A stretch of DNA of 64,000 nt from DAOUBF01 sp034432795. Lineage in GTDB: Bacteria; Chloroflexota; Anaerolineae; DSLN01. Made by a program: the position numbers and the translations under genes. Shown in pieces: positions 24,977 to 33,990 of the stretch; the stretch's first letter is position 1; each line of letters opens with the position of its first letter. The notes beneath the pieces are model-generated. The model did not search any database. It saw only the letters and a program-made list of their open reading frames with translations, and had not been told where the DNA came from. The DNA lies in assembly GCA_034432795.1 (NCBI GenBank), contig DAOUBF010000061.1:1-64000 (forward strand). Direction: 5' to 3'.

Positions 24977-26476
24977 ATGGAACTCACCGATCTCACCATC
25001 CTGGAGGCACACGAGCGCCTGTGCCGCCGCGAGATCTCCAGTGTGGAGCTGACCCAGGCGTGCCTGGACCGCATCGTGGCGGTGGACAATGACGTGAAAG
25101 CCTTCCTGACGCTGACGCCGGAACTGGCGCTGGAAGGGGCGCGCGCCGCCGATGCGCGCCGCGCCAGAGGGGAAGATGACCCCCTGTTGGGCATCCCCCT
25201 GGCGATCAAGGATGTTATCTGCGTGGAGGGCGTGCCCACCACCTGCGGTTCGCGCATTCTGGAGAACTTCATCCCCCCTTACAGTGCGACGGTGGTTGAG
25301 CGGCTGCTGGCGCGGGGCGCGGTCATCCTGGGCAAGACCAACACCGACGAATTTGCGATGGGGTCGTCCACAGAGAACTCGGCCTTCTTCACCACGCGCA
25401 ACCCCTGGGACCTGGGGCGCGTGCCGGGCGGTTCCAGCGGCGGCAGCGCGGCGGCGGTGGCGGCGCGCATGGCCCCAGGCGCGCTTGGCTCGGACACCGG
25501 CGGGAGTGTGCGCCAGCCAGCAGCCCTGTGTGGCATCGTGGGCCTCAAGCCGAGCTATGGCCGCGTCTCGCGCTATGGGCTGGTGGCCTTTGCCTCGTCG
25601 CTTGACCAGATCGGCCCGTTGGGCCGCACGGTTGCTGACGTGGCAGTTTTGCTCACCGCCATCGCCGGCTATGATCCCCGCGACTCCACGTCCATGAACT
25701 TGCCTGTGCCGGATTATCTCAGCCTGGTGAGAGGGGGAAACGGACTGGTGAGAGGGGGAAACGGACAGGCGACGGTGTTGTCCCTGCGCGGCGTGCGCCT
25801 GGGCGTGCCCAGGGAGTATTTCATTGAAGGGATGCAGCCGGAGGTGGAGGCGGCGGTGCGCCAGGCGATTGCAGTGATGCGCGACCTGGGGGCGGAGGTC
25901 GCCGAGGTCTCCCTGCCTCACACCGATTATGCCCTGCCCGTGTACTATCTGATCGCCCCGGCGGAGGCGTCGGCCAATCTGGCCCGCTACGATGGCGTCC
26001 GCTATGGGCTGCGCGTCCAGGGCGAGGATATGTGGGATAACTACCGGGCGACGCGGGGGGCGGGCTTTGGCGCGGAGGTCAAGCGGCGTATCATGTTGGG
26101 GGCGTATGCGCTATCGGCGGGCTATTACGACGCCTATTACCTCAAGGCGCAGAAGGTGCGCACGCTCATCCGTGCCGACTTTGACGAAGCCTTCAAGCGC
26201 GTGGATGTGATCGTCTGTCCCACCAGCCCGACGACGGCTTTCCGCATCGGCGAGAAGACGGACGACCCGCTGCAGATGTACCTGTCGGATGTATTCACGC
26301 TATCGTGCAACCTGGCCGGCCTGCCGGGGATCAGCCTGCCCTGCGGCTTTGACTCCAATGGCCTGCCCATCGGGCTGCAACTCCTGGGGCCGGCGTTCCA
26401 GGAGGAGGCTATCCTGCGCGTGGCCTACGCTTACGAGCAGGCGACCGACTGGCATAAAGCCAGACCGCCATTATGA
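24977..26476 (+). CDS. gatA: Asp-tRNA(Asn)/Glu-tRNA(Gln) amidotransferase subunit A
   Basis: A 499-residue amidase-signature protein that frees ammonia from glutamine for tRNA transamidation. The Ser-cisSer-Lys triad is visible: Lys in [12 protein letters not shown], Ser in the [14 protein letters not shown] stretch and Ser in [12 protein letters not shown]. An in-frame tandem 21-bp duplication at 25724-25765 inserts LVRGGNG twice after PDYLSL, in a loop where other GatA proteins are shorter. The frame is intact, so the enzyme is expected to work. Confidence 0.95.
   Translation: MELTDLTILEAHERLCRREISSVELTQACLDRIVAVDNDVKAFLTLTPELALEGARAADARRARGEDDPLLGIPLAIKDVICVEGVPTTCGSRILENFIPPYSATVVERLLARGAVILGKTNTDEFAMGSSTENSAFFTTRNPWDLGRVPGGSSGGSAAAVAARMAPGALGSDTGGSVRQPAALCGIVGLKPSYGRVSRYGLVAFASSLDQIGPLGRTVADVAVLLTAIAGYDPRDSTSMNLPVPDYLSLVRGGNGLVRGGNGQATVLSLRGVRLGVPREYFIEGMQPEVEAAVRQAIAVMRDLGAEVAEVSLPHTDYALPVYYLIAPAEASANLARYDGVRYGLRVQGEDMWDNYRATRGAGFGAEVKRRIMLGAYALSAGYYDAYYLKAQKVRTLIRADFDEAFKRVDVIVCPTSPTTAFRIGEKTDDPLQMYLSDVFTLSCNLAGLPGISLPCGFDSNGLPIGLQLLGPAFQEEAILRVAYAYEQATDWHKARPPL
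25724..25765 (+). repeat. tandem 21-bp duplication inside gatA
   Basis: Two identical, adjacent 21-bp units starting CTGGTGAGAGGGGGAAACGG, in frame, encoding [14 protein letters not shown]. Confidence 0.95.
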
Positions 26477-26489
26477 GGATGGGGACTCC

Positions 26490-26535
26490 AGGAACTCGTA
26501 GGACCTTGAGGCCCCTGGAGTTCCTATGAGTTCCT
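26490..26535. repeat. hairpin between gatA and the nucleotidyltransferase gene
   Basis: AGGAACTCGTAGGA (26490-26503) and TCCTATGAGTTCCT (26522-26535) pair with a single G-T wobble. An overlapping pair ACTCCAGG/CCTGGAGT allows an alternative fold. Confidence 0.65.
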
Positions 26536-26556
26536 ACCTTGGAGAGAGGTGTGTGC

Positions 26557-27546
26557 ATGAAGGTGATCATTCCCTTGGCGGGGTTCGGCACGCGGCTGCG
26601 ACCCCATACCTACACCAAGCCGAAGCCCTTGATCAACGTGGCGGGCAAGGCCGTGTTGGGGCATATTCTGGATGAGTTTGCCGGGCTGGAGGTTGAGGAG
26701 TTCATCATCGTCCATGGCTATCTGGGCGAGCAGATCAAGACGTACATGGCCGAGAAGTACCCGCACTATCGGGCGCGCTATGTGGAGCAGAAGGAGTTGC
26801 TCGGCCAGGCGCACGCCATCTGGCTGTGCCGCGACTATGTGGATGGGCCGGTGCTGATCGTCTTTGTGGACACGATCTTTAAGACCGACCTGCGCGTCCT
26901 GGAGCAGGAGACAGCAGATGGCGTGGCCTATGTCAAGGAGGTGGAAGACCCGCGCCGCTTTGGTGTGGCCATCGTCGGCCCGGAGGGCTTCGTGACCCGC
27001 TTCATTGAGAAGCCGACGAGCATAGAGCATAATCTGGCCGTCATTGGCCTGTATTACATCAAGGACTCGCGGCTGCTGATGCAGTCGTGTGAGGAGTTGA
27101 TGCGGCACAACATCCAGACGAAGGGCGAGTACTACCTGGCCGATGCGCTGAATCTGATGATTGCGGCGGGGCAGAGGTTCCGCGTGCGCATGGTGGAGGT
27201 GTGGGAGGACTGCGGCAAGCCGGAGACGGTGTTGCACACCAATCGCTATCTGCTGATGAACGGGCACGACAACAGCGCCGAGATACGCAGCGACCGATTC
27301 ATTATCGTGCCGCCGGTGCATATTGACCCCTCGGCGACGATCATAGATTCGGTGATCGGGCCATACGTGACGATTGCGGAGAATTGCCGCATTGAGCGTT
27401 CCATCATCCGTGACTCCATTATTGACGCCGGGGCGGTCATTCTGGATACGACGCTGGACCAGTCGCTGATCGGGAAGGAGGCCTACGTGGCCGGGCGCTA
27501 CCGCAGGCTGAACGTGGGCGATTCGGCCAGCGTGGACTTTAGCTAA
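26557..27546 (+). CDS. sugar-1-phosphate nucleotidyltransferase with C-terminal beta-helix
   Basis: A 329-residue protein. MKVIIPLAGFGTRLRPHTYT with KPKPLINVAGK is the RmlA/GalU-type nucleotide-binding signature. FVDTIF supplies the metal-binding Asp and EKPTSIEHNLAVIGLYYI is a conserved sugar-binding region. The last 70 residues (DPSATIIDSVIGPYVTIAEN) are hexapeptide repeats of a left-handed beta-helix, as in GlmU-like and archaeal G1P thymidylyltransferases. Whether dTTP or UTP is used is unclear. GAGAGAGGTG sets the start at 26557. Confidence 0.87.
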   Translation: MKVIIPLAGFGTRLRPHTYTKPKPLINVAGKAVLGHILDEFAGLEVEEFIIVHGYLGEQIKTYMAEKYPHYRARYVEQKELLGQAHAIWLCRDYVDGPVLIVFVDTIFKTDLRVLEQETADGVAYVKEVEDPRRFGVAIVGPEGFVTRFIEKPTSIEHNLAVIGLYYIKDSRLLMQSCEELMRHNIQTKGEYYLADALNLMIAAGQRFRVRMVEVWEDCGKPETVLHTNRYLLMNGHDNSAEIRSDRFIIVPPVHIDPSATIIDSVIGPYVTIAENCRIERSIIRDSIIDAGAVILDTTLDQSLIGKEAYVAGRYRRLNVGDSASVDFS

Positions 27547-27570
27547 AGAGCAAACTATGGTAGCACAGTT

Positions 27571-27891
27571 ATGAGGAAAGCATTGGATGAGGCCACCCTT
27601 CAGGAGATTATCCGGCGGATTGTGCAAGTCGCCCAGCCGGAGAAGATTATCCTCTTTGGCTCCGCCGCCCGAGGGGAGATGGGCCCCCATAGCGATGTGG
27701 ACTTGCTGGTGATTAAGTCGGGGGTGCATCGCCGAAGACTGGCGATGCAGATTTACAGGAACATGATGGGAGTGGGATACGCGGTGGATGTGATTGTCGT
27801 CACCCCCCAGGACATTGAACGTTATGGCAACTGCCCGGCGCTCGTCATTGAACCGGCTCTGAGAGAAGGGAGGATCGTTTATGCTGCCTGA
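27571..27891 (+). CDS. MNT-type minimal nucleotidyltransferase (antitoxin-like)
   Basis: A 106-residue nucleotidyltransferase-fold protein. IILFGSAARGEMGPHSDVDL contains the GS-x(10)-DxD catalytic motif, with a third acid in VDVIVV. Such MNT proteins pair with HEPN proteins; in characterised pairs MntA silences HepT by AMP addition. Here the HEPN gene overlaps it by 11 bp on the same strand, so they form a two-gene module. No strong Shine-Dalgarno site precedes the start. Confidence 0.85.
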   Translation: MRKALDEATLQEIIRRIVQVAQPEKIILFGSAARGEMGPHSDVDLLVIKSGVHRRRLAMQIYRNMMGVGYAVDVIVVTPQDIERYGNCPALVIEPALREGRIVYAA

Positions 27892-28285
27892 ACGCTTCCC
27901 GCCTGATGATCCGCGAGAATGGTTGAACCGTGCCCGAAGCAATCTGGCTCAGGCAAGGTTAGAGCACCCCCAGGTTTATTTGGAAGACCTCTGCTTTAAC
28001 GCCCAGCAAGCAGCAGAGAAGGCCGTCAAGGCCCTCCTGTTATCTCGTGGCATTCGCTTCCCCTATGTCCACGACCTTGCAGAACTCCTCAGCCTCCTAG
28101 AACAAGCCGGCGAAGACATACCACCTCGCGTGCGGGAGGCCCAGGTGTTGAGCGACTATGCGGTGGAGGCGCGCTATCCTGGCCTGGGTGAACCCGTCAC
28201 GCGGGAGGAATATCAGGAGGCGATTGCTCTTGCGGAAGAGGTCGTTCGTTGGGTCGCAGAGCGCTTGCAAGGTCGTGAGGGGTAA
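27881..28285 (+). CDS. HEPN-domain protein (HepT-like)
   Basis: A 134-residue all-helical HEPN-domain protein. LEDLCFNAQQAAEKAVKALL is the second-helix signature. GIRFPYVHDLAEL contains R-x4-H, the RNase motif of HEPN toxins, but lacks the Tyr two residues after His (RX4HXY) that MntA modifies in the best-known pairs. It could be an RNase toxin or one of the many uncharacterised HEPN/MNT pairs, so toxicity is inferred only from organisation. Confidence 0.83.
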   Translation: MLPERFPPDDPREWLNRARSNLAQARLEHPQVYLEDLCFNAQQAAEKAVKALLLSRGIRFPYVHDLAELLSLLEQAGEDIPPRVREAQVLSDYAVEARYPGLGEPVTREEYQEAIALAEEVVRWVAERLQGREG

Positions 28286-28288
28286 GCC

Positions 28289-28319
28289 TGTAGGACCAGG
28301 TCTGAGACCTGCTCCTACA
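28289..28319. repeat. 31-bp palindromic REP-type element
   Basis: TGTAGGACCAGGTCT, then G, then AGACCTGCTCCTACA: 15-bp arms with one mismatch. The AGACCT/AGGTCT core is shared with the palindrome at 14951-14983. It follows the HEPN gene. Confidence 0.8.
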
Positions 28320-28387
28320 TGAGGGTTAAACCATGCGTTCCGGTAGGGAGGGGTGACAGTTTCTCGGAGTATGAGAGGAAGTGAAAT

Positions 28388-28645
28388 ATGGCCACAGACG
28401 AAGCGAAATCCGTGCTGGAGCGCGAGCGCGAGATGATGAACGCGCTGATTGAGCACATCAACGGCTTTATTGAGATGTATCATGGTGGCAGCGTGGAGAT
28501 GGTGGACTACGATGGCGAGACGCTGAAGGTGCGCTTCGGCGGCGCCTGCATCGGCTGTCACATGGCCGCGTGGACGCTGCGCATCACCGTGGAGAAGACG
28601 GTGCGGCAGTTCTTCCCTGGATTGAAAGAAGTCATCGCGGTATGA
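28388..28645 (+). CDS. NifU-like (NFU domain) Fe-S protein
   Basis: An 85-residue NifU C-terminal-domain protein. FGGACIGCHMAAWTLRITVE carries the CxxC that binds a labile [4Fe-4S] cluster for transfer to apo-proteins, and GSVEMVDYDGETLKVRF is the preceding beta hairpin. Length equals a single NFU domain. It probably works with the SUF-like genes at 5.3-7.4 kb, although they are unlinked. The stop overlaps the next small gene by 4 bp. Confidence 0.88.
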   Translation: MATDEAKSVLEREREMMNALIEHINGFIEMYHGGSVEMVDYDGETLKVRFGGACIGCHMAAWTLRITVEKTVRQFFPGLKEVIAV

Positions 28646-28860
28646 CGGCGGACGTCCTGGTAGAGTGCTACGCGGGCGCGACCTATCCGGAGCGGCCCCG
28701 CGCCTTTGAAGTGGGCGGGCAACGGTATGAGATCGCCGCCGTAGAGCGGCAATGGCGCACGCCGGAGGGGGTCGCCTTTCGCGTGCGAACCGGGGCGGGC
28801 CAGGTCTTCACACTATTCTACCATCCGGCCAACGACTACTGGTCGCTGGCGTCCGATTGA
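28642..28860 (+). CDS. small conserved-looking protein, function unknown
   Basis: A 72-residue soluble protein. It begins MTADVLVECYAGATYPERPR and contains EVGGQRYEIAAVERQWRTPE and FRVRTGAGQVFTLFYHPAND, a compact beta-rich pattern with no Cys pair. ATG 28642 overlaps the stop of the NifU-like gene (ATGA), and an aminotransferase gene begins 18 bp later, so it is translated within that transcript. I do not recognise it. Confidence 0.7.
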   Translation: MTADVLVECYAGATYPERPRAFEVGGQRYEIAAVERQWRTPEGVAFRVRTGAGQVFTLFYHPANDYWSLASD

Positions 28861-28878
28861 GGGAGGGAACAAGCAACC

Positions 28879-30035
<1,157 letters not shown>

Positions 30036-30039
<4 letters not shown>

Positions 30040-31241
30040 CCCCACCGGCTGTGTTCCTCAAGCCGGGCCGCGATAAACCGGTCCGTCAACGGCATCCCTG
30101 GGTCTTCTCCGGCGCGATTGCCCGCATTCAGGGCGACCCCGCAGATGGGGATATTGTGGAGGTGCGCGACGCCCAGGGCGCGTTCCTCGCCAGGGGCACG
30201 TTGAATCGCCACTCGCAGATCGTCGTCCGCCTGCTCACCTGGGAGGTGGATGAGGCCATTGACGAGGGCTTCTGGCGGCGGCGATTGGAACGGGCCATCG
30301 CGGGCCGCGCCCCCCTGGCGGCGGACCCCCATACCAACGCCTATCGCCTGGTAAATGCCGAGAGCGATGGGCTGCCGGGGCTGGTCGTGGACCGCTACGA
30401 CCGCTTCCTGGGGGTGCAGTTCCTCACGCTGGGGATAGATCGCCACAAGGCGCTTCTGGTGGCCCTCCTGGCCGACCTGCTGGCGCCGGAGGGCATCTTT
30501 GAGCGCAGCGATGTGGACGTGCGCGAGAAAGAGGGGCTGACACCGGTCACGGGCCGGCTGTGGGGCGCCGAGCCACCGCCGTTGGTGGGCATCCGCGAGC
30601 ATGGCCTGCGCTTCCTGGTGGATATGCGGGGTGGGCAGAAGACGGGCTTTTACCTGGACCAGCGGGAGAACCGGCGGATGTTCCAGCAAATGTTGCGTGC
30701 GCTGCCGGGGGCGGAGGTGCTCAATGCCTTTGCCTATACCGGCGCCTTTGGTGTGTATGCGGCAGCGGCGGGCGCCGGTCGCATCGTCCACATAGATTCC
30801 AGCGCCGAGGCGCTGGCGCTGGCGCGAGAGCATATGGCCCTCAATGGCTTTGCCGGGCGCGATGACGAGTTCATTGTGGGCGATGTGTTTGCCGAACTGC
30901 GCCGTTTCCGCGCCGCAGGCCGTCGCTTTGACGCCATCGTGCTGGACCCGCCCAAGTTTGTGCATAGCGCCGGGCAGTTGCCACGAGCCACGCGGGGGTA
31001 TAAGGACATCAACTGGCTGGCGTTCCAGCTTCTGCGCCCCGGCGGGCTGCTGTTCACCTTCTCCTGCTCCGGGCTGGTCACGCCCGACCTGTTCCAGAAG
31101 ATCGTCTTCGGCGCGGCAGTGGACGCCGGTCGCGAGGCCCAGATCATCGCCCGGCTGTCGCATGGGCCGGACCACCCTATCCTGTTGAGCTTTCCCGAAG
31201 GGGAGTACCTGAAGGGGCTGGTCTGCCGTGTATTGCCGTAG
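30036..31241 (+). CDS. RlmI-like class I rRNA methyltransferase
   Basis: A 401-residue protein of the RlmI family (23S rRNA m5C methyltransferases). An N-terminal PUA domain (RQRHPWVFSGAIARIQGDP) is followed by an EEHEE linker domain and a Rossmann domain: VLNAFAYTGAFGVYAAAAG is motif I, VLDPPKF is motif IV and TFSCSG has the motif VI cysteine expected of m5C enzymes. The exact rRNA site is inferred from the family only. A G/C-rich repeat array follows the stop. Confidence 0.88.
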
Positions 31242-31249
31242 GGGATATA

Positions 31250-31362
31250 TCACCCCCTCCCTCACCCAGGGGGAGGGAATTGCCTCCTCCCCTAGTCGGA
31301 GGGGAAGGGGGGAGAGTCACTCCCTCCCCCCTTTGTGGGGGAGGGCTGGGGTGGGGCAGAAT
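31250..31362. repeat. G/C-rich intergenic repeat array
   Basis: Three hairpin-forming blocks, including CCCTCCCCCCTTTGTGGGGG followed by AGGGCTGGGGTGGGG, the same unit that is fused to a coding region at 32835-32922. CGGGCTGAAGCCCG follows at once. Confidence 0.75.
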
Positions 31363-31422
31363 CGGGCTGAAGCCCGGTTCCGGTTGCCCCAAATTTGAAA
31401 TGCACCCTCGCTCAGGCGCTCT

Positions 31423-31450
31423 TTGCCTTAGAAGAGGACAGGGGTATAAT
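31423..31450 (+). promoter_or_regulatory. promoter of the ECF sigma gene
   Basis: TTGCCT (31423-31428), a 16-bp spacer and TATAAT (31445-31450). Confidence 0.6.
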
Positions 31451-31470
31451 ACATCAGGCGAGGGCGGCCG

Positions 31471-32046
31471 GTGTTGCGGGGGGCACAGGATCACGAGGGC
31501 GGACTTCTATCTCGCGCCAACGCAGGGGATGTTCAGGCGCTTGGCGAGATATACGATCTGTATGCCCCGCGCATCTATCGCTTCCTCTACCGTCGCCTGG
31601 GCGATGCCCATCTCGCCGAGGACCTCACCAGCGACGTCTTCCTGCGGGCGCTGATGGCGCTGCACAGCGGCACGTTCGCCGACCAGGGGCTGGGGGCCTG
31701 GTTGTTCCAGATCGCTCGCCACCGGCTGATCGATCACTTCCGGCGTTCGCCGCCGGGGTGGGTGGAGGTGTGGGATGAGCGATTGGGGGACGAGGACGAG
31801 GCGGTGAGCCTGGCGTTGGAGCGCACCGAGTTCGCCGACTGGCTGCGCCAGGTGCTGAGCCGCCTCAGCCCAGAGCAGAAGCAGGTCATCCTACTGCGCT
31901 TTGGCGCGGGCCTGAGCGCGGCGGAGGTCGCCGAGAGGCTGGGGAGCAGCGCCGAGGCCGTGCGGGCCTTGCAGTACCGTGCCCTCAGTGCGTTGCGGCG
32001 GCTGTTCTGGGAAGAGACTTTAAGCACATCAGGCGAGTCAGCCTAG
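31471..32046 (+). CDS. ECF-type sigma-70 family factor
   Basis: A 191-residue alternative sigma factor. Region 2 is DLYAPRIYRFLYRRLGDAHL with LAEDLTSDVFLRAL (core binding and -10 recognition). Region 4 is LSRLSPEQKQVILLRFGAGL followed by SAAEVAERLGSSAEAVRALQ, the helix-turn-helix. No anti-sigma gene is adjacent; the neighbour downstream is a convergent lipoprotein hydrolase, with 9 bp overlap at the 3' ends. TTG 31471 is used as start; a later ATG is possible. Confidence 0.88.
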   Translation: MLRGAQDHEGGLLSRANAGDVQALGEIYDLYAPRIYRFLYRRLGDAHLAEDLTSDVFLRALMALHSGTFADQGLGAWLFQIARHRLIDHFRRSPPGWVEVWDERLGDEDEAVSLALERTEFADWLRQVLSRLSPEQKQVILLRFGAGLSAAEVAERLGSSAEAVRALQYRALSALRRLFWEETLSTSGESA

Positions 32047-32814
32047 CATCTTCTCCAGCCACTCCAGGATCAGCCAGCGTAACGCTGGCTGCGCGCTCAG
32101 CAGGTCGGTGCCGTGCGCGTTCCCCGTGAACATCTCCAGGTGGTGTGCGCCCTGAGCCAGGTCATTCAGCTTGCGCGACGAATCGGCGGCATAGCTGTCG
32201 CCTTCCGCAGCGGCGATCAAAACCGGTCGCTGGCCGTATGCCTGCATAGGGTCGGCGGTCTTGATGCCGCGATACTCCAGCCCCGGCGAGAGCAAGACGA
32301 CGCCCCGGATGCGCGGCTCGCTGGCTGCCTGAACCAGCGCCAGGTTGGCGCCGATGCTGGCACCCACGATGGCCGTCCGCTCCGGGTCAATCTCAGGGCG
32401 CCGGGTCAGGGCCGCCCAGGCGGCAGCGACATCCTGGGGCATCTTGTCCCACTCCTGCGAGCCGCCGCTGGCACCATGCCCGCGCAGGTCCAGGGCCAAG
32501 AGCGCATAGTGGCTGCACTCCTGGACAAAGCGGGCGAAGTCCCCCCAGCTTTCCTTGTTGCGCCCCACCATATGCAGGAGCAGGATGGCGGGGGCGCGCT
32601 GGCCTTCCCCGGCGCTGGACGGATAGAAGGTCGCCGCCAGTTGCACCCCATCCGCTGCTGTGATCGTCACCGGCTGCGGCGCAGGATGGCCCCCGAGGCA
32701 TTCCCGTGCGACGGCAAGCGGTCGCGTGGGCTCCAGCGTCGGGCCGGGTGTGGCTGGCGCACAGCCGATGAGAAGCGTTGCCACAAGTAGCCCTATACGT
32801 ATCAACCGGCTCAT
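32038..32814 (-). CDS. alpha/beta-hydrolase lipoprotein
   Basis: A 258-residue protein. MSRLIRIGLLVATLLIGC is a lipoprotein signal with the modified Cys at residue 18. The hydrolase fold shows HMVGRNKESWGDF (oxyanion region), the nucleophile elbow GASIGANL, the acid in AAEGDSYAAD and the His in GNAHGTD. The substrate is probably an ester or peptide. ATG 32814 overlaps the stop of the methyltransferase (ATGA), and that upstream stop lies in a repeat-derived tail. Confidence 0.85.
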   Translation of the reverse strand: MSRLIRIGLLVATLLIGCAPATPGPTLEPTRPLAVARECLGGHPAPQPVTITAADGVQLAATFYPSSAGEGQRAPAILLLHMVGRNKESWGDFARFVQECSHYALLALDLRGHGASGGSQEWDKMPQDVAAAWAALTRRPEIDPERTAIVGASIGANLALVQAASEPRIRGVVLLSPGLEYRGIKTADPMQAYGQRPVLIAAAEGDSYAADSSRKLNDLAQGAHHLEMFTGNAHGTDLLSAQPALRWLILEWLEKMLG

Positions 32815-33671
32815 GGGTGATCTCTCACTTGCCCTCTCACCCCCTCCCTGCCCCTCCCCCACAAAGGGGGGAGGGAACTCGCCCCCTCCCCCCTTTGTGG
32901 GGGAGGGCTGGGGTGGGGGGTGCTCACCGCGATCAGGCGCGGCGCCTCCTCATCAAACGGGCGCAGATCGTAGTCGCCGTACACCGCTTCCAGGCGCAAC
33001 CCGGCCAGGTGCAACAAAAGCTCCAGCTCATAGCGGAAGACGTAGCGCAGGCGCAGGGGGACGATGATGCGGCGCGTGACACCGTCTGCACCGGTCTCAT
33101 CGTAGATGGTGGTGATTTCCTCCATCTGCTGCGCCCGGTCGTAGTGGCTGTCGGTCAGCTTGAGAACGGTGCTACCCTCAGCGGTCTGGAACTGGCTGCT
33201 GAGGATCAGCCCCGGCTGGATCAGGAAAGGCTCAGATGGGCCGGGCAGGTCCAGGATGAGCAGGCCGCCGGGGCGCAGGTGACGGCGAACGCAGGTGAGC
33301 GCCGCGATCTGATCGGCCTGATCGGTCAGGTGCATAAACGTGTTGAGCGCGAACAGCGCCAGGCCGAAGCGCTGATCCAGATGGAAGTCGGTCACATCGG
33401 CCTGGATGAGCGTGACGCGATTGGATAACCCTGCCGCTGCCAGCCGGGCCTCGGCCCGCGCCAGCATCGCCGCCGAGCGGTCCACCCCCACGACCTCATA
33501 ACCGGCCTGGGCGAGCGGGACGAGCAGACGCCCCGTACCGCAGCCGAGTTCCAGGATCGGCCCCCCACTGCGCCGGGCGAAATCCAGATAGAGCGGTACA
33601 TCCACGCTGATGTCGCCGTGCTCCAGGTCGTAATAGCGGGCCAGGAGGTCATAGGGATCGTCCTCAGACAT
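32811..33671 (-). CDS. class I SAM methyltransferase with repeat-derived tail
   Basis: A 286-residue methyltransferase. It begins MSEDDPYDLLARYYDLEHGD, with motif I ILELGCGTGRLLVPLAQAGY and motif IV FALNTFMHL. Residues from about 250 (STPHPSPPPQRGEGASSLPP and onward) are encoded by the G/C-rich repeat at 32835-32922 and are not part of the enzyme fold; the natural end was probably near APRLIAVS. TTGACC-N18-TATCAT lies 6 nt upstream of ATG 33671, giving a leaderless mRNA, so the longer frame from 33761 is rejected. Substrate unknown. Confidence 0.85.
   Translation of the reverse strand: MSEDDPYDLLARYYDLEHGDISVDVPLYLDFARRSGGPILELGCGTGRLLVPLAQAGYEVVGVDRSAAMLARAEARLAAAGLSNRVTLIQADVTDFHLDQRFGLALFALNTFMHLTDQADQIAALTCVRRHLRPGGLLILDLPGPSEPFLIQPGLILSSQFQTAEGSTVLKLTDSHYDRAQQMEEITTIYDETGADGVTRRIIVPLRLRYVFRYELELLLHLAGLRLEAVYGDYDLRPFDEEAPRLIAVSTPHPSPPPQRGEGASSLPPLWGRGREGVRGQVRDHP
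32835..32922. repeat. G/C-rich repeat inside the methyltransferase 3' end
   Basis: CCCTCCCCC/GGGGGGAGGG and CCCTCCCCCC/GGGGGAGGG hairpins. Read on the minus strand it encodes PHPSPPPQRGEG-like residues that extend the methyltransferase. Confidence 0.8.
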
Positions 33672-33779
33672 GCTGCTATGATACATCGGGCCGTGTGAAT
33701 TGGTCAATCGCTCAGCCAACAATGAACCAGGCTGAAGCCCGGTACTGGGCAGTAGGGACACGGCGCCCCTGTGCCCCTA

Positions 33780-33916
33780 CGCCGCACCGTTTACGGTACC
33801 GTTTACGGGCGGTGTTTCCCCCACAAATCCGGAGCACCCCACCGTTAACGGTGTGGCTTGAGCGCGGCCCATGTAGGAGCGAAGCGCCGCCTCGTCCCTA
33901 CGCCGTCTACGGCGTC
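33780..33916. repeat. cluster of CCGTnTACGG-like short repeats
   Basis: CCGTTTACGG occurs twice near 33787-33808, the perfect palindrome CACCGTTAACGGTG lies at 33840-33853, and CGCCGTCTACGGCG near 33901-33914. The 319-bp gap 33672-33990 holds no gene apart from two promoters. Confidence 0.6.
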
Positions 33917-33924
33917 GTCGGCAG

Positions 33925-33952
33925 TTGACCTTTGCCTCATTCGGGATATACT
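33925..33952 (+). promoter_or_regulatory. promoter of the GT4 glycosyltransferase gene
   Basis: TTGACC (33925-33930), a 16-bp spacer and TATACT (33947-33952). The TTG of the -35 box could be mistaken for an upstream start codon. Confidence 0.75.
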
Positions 33953-33990
33953 CATTACCCGACAAACTGCACGGAACGCAGGGTAGGGTT

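Noticed and set aside
24509..25921. 470-codon minus-strand frame over gatC/gatA
   Set aside because: It is His/Gln/Arg-rich antisense translation. gatC and gatA on the plus strand have all family motifs.
33925..33990. Earlier TTG start of the GT4 gene
   Set aside because: This TTG is the -35 box of the promoter, so the mRNA starts downstream of it.
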